DNA from: Plantibacter flavus | GTDB taxonomy: Bacteria > Actinomycetota > Actinomycetes > Actinomycetales > Microbacteriaceae | NCBI RefSeq assembly: GCF_002024505.1 | Contig: NZ_CP019402.1 | Coordinates: 3,968,001-4,032,000 of the forward strand | Reading direction: 5' to 3' | Length of the DNA: 64,000 nucleotides | Shown: positions 58,389 through 64,000 of the stretch, in pieces | Layout: every line of letters starts with the position of its first letter | Numbering within the stretch: the stretch's first letter is position 1 | The notes under the pieces: generated by a model | Told to the model about the DNA's origin: nothing | Database searches by the model: none | Seen by the model: the letters and a program-made list of their open reading frames with translations, nothing else | Translations under genes and position numbers: made by a program

Positions 58389-59048
58389 ATGAGCACTGTG
58401 ATCCCCTTCTCCCAGGCCCTGCGCGAGCGCACGTCCTCCGGCCACTCCTCCAGCGAGGGGGCGGACTTCATGAGCGACCTCATGACCGGGAAGGGCTCGA
58501 AGGAGGACTACATCGCCCTCGTCGCACAGCACTTCTTCATCTACGAGGCCCTCGAGGCCGCCGCCGACCGCATGCGCGCCGATGCCGTCGCCGCTCCATT
58601 CATCAGCGACAAGCTGACGCGGCTCCCCGCCATCGTGCAGGACCTCGAGTTCCTCATGGGTCCGGAGTGGCGCGAGCAGATCACCCCGCTCCCCACCACC
58701 GCCCGGTACGTGGCACGGATCAACGAGGTCGGCGCCGTCTGGCCCGGCGGCTTCGTCGCGCACCACTACACCCGGTACCTCGGCGACCTCTCGGGCGGGC
58801 AGATCATCCGCACGCTCATGCAGCGCCAGTTCGGCTTCGACACCAACGGCGTCGGCTTCTACCTCTTCGGCGACATCGCGAAGCCGCGCGAATTCAAGGA
58901 CACCTACCGCGAGCAGCTCGACGCCGTCCCGTGGGACGACGAGGAGCAGGCCCGCGTGATCGACGAGGTCATGGTGGCGTACCGCTTCAACACCGACCTC
59001 TTCCGCGACCTCGCGACCGCGAAGGCCGCAGCGACCGCCGTCGCCTGA
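58389..59048 (+). CDS. hmuO: biliverdin-producing heme oxygenase (HmuO type)
   Basis: Opens heme with O2 and reductant to biliverdin, CO and Fe2+, releasing iron. The 219-residue protein is close to Corynebacterium HmuO in length. The proximal heme ligand is probably His19 in TSSGHSSSEG, and the distal helix GGQ motif is clear in YLGDLSGGQIIR. FVAHHYTRYLGD and the final YRFNTDLF fit. The promoter shows an IdeR/DtxR-like box. It may be supplied with heme taken up from outside or recycled within the cell. Confidence 0.92.
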   Translation: MSTVIPFSQALRERTSSGHSSSEGADFMSDLMTGKGSKEDYIALVAQHFFIYEALEAAADRMRADAVAAPFISDKLTRLPAIVQDLEFLMGPEWREQITPLPTTARYVARINEVGAVWPGGFVAHHYTRYLGDLSGGQIIRTLMQRQFGFDTNGVGFYLFGDIAKPREFKDTYREQLDAVPWDDEEQARVIDEVMVAYRFNTDLFRDLATAKAAATAVA

Positions 59049-59057
59049 TCTCCCGTC

Positions 59058-59114
59058 CATTCGCCCATTCTTGGGCGAATGGGTGTTCGTTCGCCCAAAC
59101 ATGGGCGAACGAAC
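59058..59114. repeat. pair of perfect hairpins, TTCGCCCA type
   Basis: CATTCGCCCA (59058-59067) and TGGGCGAATG (59072-59081) form a 10-pair hairpin. GTTCGTTCGCCCA (59085-59097) and TGGGCGAACGAAC (59102-59114) form a 13-pair hairpin. The first ends the heme oxygenase gene and can act as a terminator. Related hairpins lie at 60393-60448. Confidence 0.75.
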
Positions 59115-59170
59115 TGCGGGCGGCGAAGCACCCCTCCCGCCGCTCGCAGGCCCGGCGTAGCATCTCGGGC

Positions 59171-59875
59171 ATGGACGTCATCCTCGTACCCGGTTTCTGG
59201 CTCGACGCATCCTCCTGGAGTGCGGTCACACCCCCGCTCGAAGCGGCAGGCCATCGGGTCCGACCGCTCACCCTCCCCGGCCTCGAGAGCGTCACTGCCG
59301 ACCGCGCCGGCATCGGCCTCCGCGACCACGTCGACGCCGTGGTCGCCGAGATCGACGCCGGTGCCGAGCCCGTCGTGCTCGTCGGGCATTCCGGCGGCGG
59401 CGCCATCATCTCCGCCGCGATCGACGCCCGCCCTGACCGCGTCGTCCGCGCCGTGTACGTCGACTCGGGTCCGCTCGCCGACGGTGCGTGCATCAACGAG
59501 GAACTCCCCTCGTCGGGTTCCGACATCCCACTGCCCGACTGGACGGTGTTCGACGCGGAGGACCTCGTCGACCTGGACGACGAGGTCCGTGAACAGTTCC
59601 GGGCCAGAGCCGTCCCGCAACCGAAGGGCGTCGCCGTCGACCGACAGCAGCTCTCCGACGACGACCGTCGCCTGTCCGTCCCGGCGACCGTGATCGCCTG
59701 CGAGTTCTCCTCGGAGATGCTTCGCGGCCTGATGGAACAGGGCCACCCGTACGTCGCGGAACTGGCACGGCTGCGCGACGTCGAGTTCGTCGACCTGCCG
59801 ACGGGCCACTGGCCGCAGTTCACGAAGCCGGCCGAGCTCGGCGCGATCCTGCTCCGGGCCGTCGATCGCACCTGA
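59171..59875 (+). CDS. alpha/beta hydrolase
   Basis: A 234-residue alpha/beta hydrolase of the EstE/salicylate-esterase-like group: VILVPGFWLDASSW at the start, the nucleophile elbow VLVGHSGGGAI (Ser in GHSGG), and the C-terminal catalytic His in DLPTGHWPQF. The acid is likely the aspartate in VIACEFSSEM region or a nearby residue. It is leaderless by appearance: TAGCAT (59158-59163), seven bases, ATG. The substrate is unknown. Confidence 0.9.
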   Translation: MDVILVPGFWLDASSWSAVTPPLEAAGHRVRPLTLPGLESVTADRAGIGLRDHVDAVVAEIDAGAEPVVLVGHSGGGAIISAAIDARPDRVVRAVYVDSGPLADGACINEELPSSGSDIPLPDWTVFDAEDLVDLDDEVREQFRARAVPQPKGVAVDRQQLSDDDRRLSVPATVIACEFSSEMLRGLMEQGHPYVAELARLRDVEFVDLPTGHWPQFTKPAELGAILLRAVDRT

Positions 59876-59926
59876 CCTCTGCTCAACCCCCGACCAGGCT
59901 GGTCAGCGGGAGGCGTCGACGGGCGC

Positions 59927-60364
59927 TCAGGTCATGAGGTACGCGAGCGGGACGACACCGAGTATCGCGATGAAGATCACTGCCAGCACGGCGTACATCG
60001 CGATCTGTGCGCCGCGCCCCTTGATGACCGCCTGGCCCCTCGGTGCGAGCGAACCTGAGACCCACTGCTGCGCCGGGGCGATGTAGTCGAGCGTGGGCGC
60101 CTCGCCGGGCTGGAGCAGGTAGTCGGCGCGGCCGAACTCCCGCAGCCAGGCCATCGAGCACGAGACCTGCACGGGCCGGTCGGCCGGAACCGTGAACCGC
60201 GACGGGCCCCAGGCTGGACGGTGTTCGAAGCCGTCGATGCGCACGACGGGCGGGATGAACCCCCAGTACCCGGCGAGGGGTGGCTTGCTGGCGTTCAGCT
60301 CGAGCGTGCGCCAGGCGGTGATCGGACCGGGCTGCGGCCAGCCCTGCTGCATGGGATGCGTCAT
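59927..60364 (-). CDS. hypothetical protein with C-terminal membrane anchor
   Basis: A 145-residue protein. The body (about residues 15-110) is strand-rich with PPVVRIDGFEHRPAWGPSRFTVPADRPVQVSCSMAWLREFGRADYLLQPGE (described in part), resembling a small beta-sandwich seen in DUF-type actinobacterial membrane proteins. A hydrophobic helix (AQIAMYAVLAVIFIAILGVVPLAYLMT) ends the chain, so it is tail-anchored. No family is recognised with confidence. TACGAT lies eight bases before the ATG. Confidence 0.75.
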   Translation of the reverse strand: MTHPMQQGWPQPGPITAWRTLELNASKPPLAGYWGFIPPVVRIDGFEHRPAWGPSRFTVPADRPVQVSCSMAWLREFGRADYLLQPGEAPTLDYIAPAQQWVSGSLAPRGQAVIKGRGAQIAMYAVLAVIFIAILGVVPLAYLMT

Positions 60365-60392
60365 AACCGACAATCGTAGGGTCACCGAACCC

Positions 60393-60448
60393 GTTCGTTC
60401 GCCCCTTTTCGGGCGACAGAGCGCCGATTCGCCCGACAATGGGCGAAC
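60393..60448. repeat. second copy of the TTCGCCC hairpin repeat
   Basis: TTCGTTCGCCC (about 60394-60404) with its partner GGGCGA, and TTCGCCC (60428-60434) with GGGCGAA (60441-60447), repeat the arrangement at 59058-59114, but less perfectly. They lie between two minus-strand genes. Confidence 0.6.
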
Positions 60449-60453
60449 GGACG

Positions 60454-61713
60454 CTACTGCCCCGACATGAACCGCTTCACGTCGGTGTCGACGATGATGT
60501 CGCTCGGGCGCAGCGGCCGGGAGAGGTAGAGACCGTCGAGCGTCGAGATCCGGCTGAGCGCGACGTAGCTCTGCCCAGGGCTGAACGCGCGGCTGCCCAG
60601 GTCGACGATCGCGCGATCGTAGGTCTTGCCCTGCGACTTGTGGATGGTGACCGCCCACGCGAGCCGCAGCGGGAACTGGGTGAACTCGGCCACGATGTCG
60701 CGCTTCAGCTGCTTCGTCACCGAGGAGTAGGAGTACTTGTACTTCTCCCACGTCGCCGGCTCGACCTCGAACTGCTCGCCGTCGACCTCGACCCAGACGG
60801 TGGAGTCGATCTTCACCACGGTCCCGAGCGTGCCGTTCACCCAGCGACGCTCGCTGTCGTTGCGGAGGAACATGACCTGCGCACCGACTTTGAGGTCGAG
60901 CGCCTCGTCGGCGGGGAACGCCCGCCCGCCGAAGTCGCCCGAGACCTCCGCGTTGGCGGTGAGCGGCTTGCCGTCGAGCTTGGCGAGCGCCGCCTTGTTG
61001 ATGCGGTCGACGGTGTCGTTACGGCTCGCGAGGGTGATGACGCCGTCCTCCGGTGGGGTCCTGGCGCCCATGCCGTTCAGCCGGCCGGCCATCTCGGCGG
61101 TGACCTGGCCGTGCCGGACACCGTTGAGGAGGTACTTGAACTCGGCCTCGTGCTGGCGGTGGATCTCCGTGAGCTCGACGAGCTGCAGCGGCGTCTCGGA
61201 CCACACCTTGGCGTCGAAGAACCAGAACGAGCGGTAGGTGTCGGCGATGTACGCCCGTTCCTCGAGGCTGCCCGGCACGGGAGCGAGCTGGTACGGGTCG
61301 CCGAAGAGGACGATCTGCACACCGCCGAACGGCTCGCGCGGCCGCTGCCGGGCCTGCCGGAGGCTCCGGTCCATCGCGTCCATGAGGTCGGCGCTCACCA
61401 TGGAGACCTCATCGACGACCAGGGTGTCGATGGAGTTGAGCAGCTTGCGGGTCTGATCGTTCTGGTCGATCGTGTGGTCGGCGATGAGCCCGATCGGCAG
61501 GCGGAACAGCGAGTGGATCGTCTGACCGCCGACGTTCAGCGCGGCGACACCGGTCGGGGCGCAGATGGCCAGCTGCTTCGAGGTGTTCCAGGCGAGGTGG
61601 TTGAGGAGCGTCGACTTCCCGGTGCCCGCTCGACCCGTCACGAACAGGTGCTCGCGGGTGCTCTCGATGCGGTCGAAGACGGCTTGCTGCTCGGCGGAGA
61701 GGGCTACGCTCAT
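60454..61713 (-). CDS. PIF1-like/AAA helicase
   Basis: A 419-residue superfamily 1B helicase: Walker A FVTGRAGTGKSTLLNHL, motif Ia APTGVAALNVGGQTIHS, Walker B TLVVDEVSM, motif III LFGDPYQLAPVPG, and the UvrD-like end AWAVTIHKSQGKTYDRAIVDLG with YVALSR. It would unwind DNA or RNA-DNA duplexes, like Pif1/Rrm3 or TrwC-type relatives. A TAGGAT -10 box lies about 34 bases before the ATG, which has a weak ribosome-binding site. It diverges from the next gene. Confidence 0.92.
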   Translation of the reverse strand: MSVALSAEQQAVFDRIESTREHLFVTGRAGTGKSTLLNHLAWNTSKQLAICAPTGVAALNVGGQTIHSLFRLPIGLIADHTIDQNDQTRKLLNSIDTLVVDEVSMVSADLMDAMDRSLRQARQRPREPFGGVQIVLFGDPYQLAPVPGSLEERAYIADTYRSFWFFDAKVWSETPLQLVELTEIHRQHEAEFKYLLNGVRHGQVTAEMAGRLNGMGARTPPEDGVITLASRNDTVDRINKAALAKLDGKPLTANAEVSGDFGGRAFPADEALDLKVGAQVMFLRNDSERRWVNGTLGTVVKIDSTVWVEVDGEQFEVEPATWEKYKYSYSSVTKQLKRDIVAEFTQFPLRLAWAVTIHKSQGKTYDRAIVDLGSRAFSPGQSYVALSRISTLDGLYLSRPLRPSDIIVDTDVKRFMSGQ

Positions 61714-61779
61714 GATGCTTCGGTTCCCTCCCGTTTTCGCCCTCCAATCCTATGCGAGGTGCCCGCCTAGGATGTCAGG

Positions 61780-62847
61780 ATGAGCCATGTCGCGACACGT
61801 GGGGAGCTGCGACGCCCGGGAACGGTGCGCGGTGCGCTCGTCCGCGCCGTCGTGCTGTGGCTCTGCATCGCGGCTCTGCTCGTCGCGGCCATCGTCTCCG
61901 CCTGGTCGGCCGTCGCCCGCGACGTCTACGGCGCCGGTTCCTTCGCGCGCGGGTACCTGGACGCCCTCGCAGACGACGATGCCGCGACCGCGCTCGCGTT
62001 GCCGGGAGTCGCCCTGAGCTCCGCCGAACTCGCCGACGCGGGCCTGCCGGCCGACAGCTCGGACGCCCTGCTCCGGAGCGAGGCACTCGGCACGATCGAA
62101 GACGTGCGCCTCGTCTCCGACGTCACGACCGCCTCGGGCGCCCACGAGGTGACCTTCTCGTACCGACTCGCGGGTCAGCCGCACCGCACGGCGTTCTCGA
62201 TCACGAGCGGCGAGCGCACCTTCGGGCTGTTCCCGTCGTGGCGCTTCGAGACGAGCCCGTTGAGCGTCGTCCAGCTGACCGTCGCACACACGACCGGGTT
62301 CCGGGCGAACGGCTTCGAGCTCGACACCCGCCGCGTCGCGGAGGGGAACGAGGGGGCCTTCACCTCCACCATCCCGCTCCTCACCTTCACGCCGGGCAGT
62401 GTCGACTTCGACGTCGACACCACCTACCTGGCGGCTTCGGTGGAGACGGCGACGACGACCGAGGTCGCGAGCGTCGTCGACGCCGAGGTGACCGCGAGTG
62501 CCACCCCGGACTTCGTCGGAGAGGTCCAGACGCAGATCGACGGTTACCTCGACAACTGCGCCACTCAACAGGTCCTCCAGCCCACCGGGTGCCCGTTCGG
62601 CATGGTGATCCGCGATCGCGTGGACGACCTACCGGTGTGGTCCATCGCGGCCTACCCCGTGGTGGCGGTCCAGCCGGGCGACACCGGTTGGCAGATGCCG
62701 GCGACGGCCGGAGCCGCGCACCTCGTCGTCGACGTGAAGTCGCTGTTCGACGGCACGGTCTCGACCCTCGACGAGGACGTCCCGTTCACGTTGTCGGCGT
62801 TCGTGACGATCCGCGACGACGGCTCCCTCTACATCGACCTCCGCTGA
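61780..62847 (+). CDS. hypothetical membrane protein with extracytoplasmic domain
   Basis: A 355-residue protein with a single N-terminal membrane helix (about 20-45, RAVVLWLCIAALLVAAIVSAW) and a large extracytoplasmic part rich in beta-strands. It contains DALADDDAATALALPGV (a DUF4878/NTF2-like helix) and one cysteine pair (DNCATQQVLQPTGCP). The function is unknown; it looks like a membrane-bound NTF2-like protein. It is leaderless: TAGGAT (61768-61773), six bases, ATG. Confidence 0.82.
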   Translation: MSHVATRGELRRPGTVRGALVRAVVLWLCIAALLVAAIVSAWSAVARDVYGAGSFARGYLDALADDDAATALALPGVALSSAELADAGLPADSSDALLRSEALGTIEDVRLVSDVTTASGAHEVTFSYRLAGQPHRTAFSITSGERTFGLFPSWRFETSPLSVVQLTVAHTTGFRANGFELDTRRVAEGNEGAFTSTIPLLTFTPGSVDFDVDTTYLAASVETATTTEVASVVDAEVTASATPDFVGEVQTQIDGYLDNCATQQVLQPTGCPFGMVIRDRVDDLPVWSIAAYPVVAVQPGDTGWQMPATAGAAHLVVDVKSLFDGTVSTLDEDVPFTLSAFVTIRDDGSLYIDLR

Positions 62848-62917
62848 AGCCCGCGAACTGTCACTCCAGCACAGTCCGACACCCCTCACACTGTTCCGGA
62901 GTGACAGTTCGCGGGCT
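62848..62917. terminator. perfect 20-bp inverted repeat between convergent stops
   Basis: AGCCCGCGAACTGTCACTCC (62848-62867) is exactly complementary to the segment at 62898-62917. An inner partial pairing (AGCACAGT with ACTGTT) shortens the loop. The left arm follows directly after one stop codon and the right arm overlaps the stop of the facing gene, so it is the natural two-way terminator or a REP-like element in that role. Confidence 0.8.
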
Positions 62918-64000
62918 AGGAGCGGGTGTCGTTGGCCGCCATGCGCGCGAGACGCTCGTTGTACTCGTTGAGCTCCGCGTCGTTCGTGCGGTCCGCGTTG
63001 CGATCGAGTCGCTTCTGGTCCTTCGCGTCGCTCTTGCTCCACGAGATCGCGACGGCGACGGCGAGCGCCAGGGTCGGGATCTCGCCCACGCTCCAGGCGA
63101 TCCCGCCGCCCGTCTGCTGGTCGAGGAGCGGCACCTGCCCCCAGGTGCGTCCCATCGCCCCGAACCAGTCGGCGAGGAACAGCCCGGTCGAGGAGATGAT
63201 CGCCAGCCCGAAGAACGCGTGGAACGCCATCGTCGCGAAGAGCAGCAGCAGCCGCATGGGGTACGGCAGGCGGTACGGGACCGGGTCGATGCCGATGAGC
63301 GACTGCACGAAGAGGTAGCCGGTGATGAGGAAGTGCACGACCATCCACTCGTGACCGATGTGATCCTCCATCGACCAACGGAACAACGGCGTGTAGTAGA
63401 AGACCCAGAGTGATCCGGCGAAGAGCACCGCGGTGACGATCGGGTTCGAGATGATCCCCGCGAACTTCGAGTGCACGGCCAGGAGTACCCACTCCCGGCC
63501 CCCTCGGGATTCGTCGGAGCGCTTCCGCACCGCCCGCGCGAGCAGCGTGACCGGTGCTCCGGGGACGAGGAGCACGGGGACGAGCATGGTGAGGCCCATG
63601 TGCCCGAGCATGTGCACGCTGAAGAGGTATGGCTGGTAGACGTTGATGCCGCCGCAGGTGAGGTAGAAGAGCACGAGCAGCCCGAGGACCCAGCTGACGG
63701 TGCGCAGGATCGGCCAGGAGTCGCCGCGGCGGTGCAGGCGGACGACGCCCGCGATGTAGAAGAAGATGCCGAAGGCGCAGGCCAGCAGCCACAGGAGGTC
63801 GATGTTCCACTCGGTGAAGTACCGAGCGAAGGTCAGTTCCGGCGGCAGTTCCTCCCCGGTGAGCAGCACCGCTGGTGTCGGCGCGGTCGGCACGGTCTGG
63901 TCGACCGGCGGGGCGGTCTTCGCGAGGGCCGCGGCGGCACCGGAGGCGATGCCCATGAACCCGAGCTCGAGGGCGACCAGCCACCAGAAGGTGCCGGTGC
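62916..64000 (-). CDS. CtaG-type cytochrome c oxidase assembly protein, probably the C-terminal half of a CopD-CtaG fusion (partial)
   Basis: The frame runs past the right edge, so the 5' end is missing. Inside the window are about 360 residues. After an N-terminal helix that continues upstream (FWWLVALELGFMG) comes the Caa3_CtaG domain with seven helices: LLWLLACAFGIFFYIAGV, the conserved MLGHMGLTMLVPVLLVPGAPVTLLAR (described in part, with the copper-ligand His), EWMVVHFLITGYLF and GQVPLLDQQTGGGIAWSVGEIP. The short lead (TAPPVDQTVPTAPTPA) is the usual linker to an N-terminal CopD copper-transport domain. The protein delivers copper for oxidase assembly. The charged tail ends at TAG 62916. 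Confidence 0.9.
   Translation of the reverse strand, partial: TGTFWWLVALELGFMGIASGAAAALAKTAPPVDQTVPTAPTPAVLLTGEELPPELTFARYFTEWNIDLLWLLACAFGIFFYIAGVVRLHRRGDSWPILRTVSWVLGLLVLFYLTCGGINVYQPYLFSVHMLGHMGLTMLVPVLLVPGAPVTLLARAVRKRSDESRGGREWVLLAVHSKFAGIISNPIVTAVLFAGSLWVFYYTPLFRWSMEDHIGHEWMVVHFLITGYLFVQSLIGIDPVPYRLPYPMRLLLLFATMAFHAFFGLAIISSTGLFLADWFGAMGRTWGQVPLLDQQTGGGIAWSVGEIPTLALAVAVAISWSKSDAKDQKRLDRNADRTNDAELNEYNERLARMAANDTRS

Noticed and set aside
1..64000. tRNA, rRNA or riboswitch genes
   Set aside because: I looked for cloverleaf-type ends and aptamer cores in the gaps, which are all under 300 bases, and saw none that I could support by eye.

Overview
The window is high-GC actinobacterial chromosome. 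Gene content (coproporphyrin-type heme pathway, LAXTG surface proteins, a DUF222/13E12 HNH gene, DUF4190 membrane proteins) and many short-leader or leaderless starts with TANNNT -10 boxes point to Microbacteriaceae; a genus such as Plantibacter or Leifsonia is only a guess. I see no tRNA, rRNA, CRISPR array, prophage or transposase. The window looks like ordinary chromosome peppered with palindromic REP-like repeats.

Layout. 1-2.8 kb: an AcuI/YhdH-type oxidoreductase, a twin 79-bp repeat and three small proteins. 2.9-15.1 kb: the heme biosynthesis locus. hemQ-hemH-hemC-hemD and then hemB-hemL run leftward, hemE-hemY also run leftward, and hemA diverges from hemE. HemQ (coproheme decarboxylase) marks the coproporphyrin-dependent route. 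hemL and hemY each carry an apparent one-base deletion. A GNAT gene and three small envelope genes sit inside the locus. 15.2-20.7 kb: a PYGQ-repeat membrane protein, an alpha/beta hydrolase with a NUDIX gene, a class A beta-lactamase-like hydrolase, two SDRs and a FadR-type GntR regulator.

20.9-28.6 kb: a seven-gene operon with tight overlaps (sugar ABC binding protein, two permeases, GH3 N-acetylglucosaminidase, BadF-type sugar kinase, MurQ etherase, RpiR regulator). It reads as an uptake and recycling pathway for peptidoglycan amino sugars (MurNAc/GlcNAc). 28.6-38 kb: SDR plus XRE regulator divergent from an alcohol dehydrogenase and MFS exporter, an orphan protein, a membrane-anchored UbiB/ABC1 kinase, an APC permease and a GntR regulator. 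38-44.5 kb: cell-surface region with a PHO-box-preceded metallophosphoesterase and a leucine-rich-repeat protein, both ending in LAXTG-like sorting signals, plus two lipoproteins.

44.6-64 kb: a SnoaL-like protein, a frameshifted 13E12 HNH gene, a Zur-box-preceded CobW-like protein without a P-loop, LysR and DMT-exporter genes, a SIMPL protein, a flavin monooxygenase-like enzyme, an EamA exporter divergent from a CGNR zinc-finger regulator across a perfect palindrome, a DinB protein and a beta-lactamase-fold lipoprotein that has lost its catalytic residues. Heme catabolism follows (DUF2470 protein and a heme oxygenase behind a DtxR/IdeR-like box), then a PIF1-like helicase and the 3' part of a CopD/CtaG-type gene running off the right edge.

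Three genes (hemL, hemY, 13E12 HNH) each lack exactly one base in a G/C-rich run. Because two of these are heme enzymes, assembly or sequencing error is more likely than three independent mutations, but reads are needed to decide.
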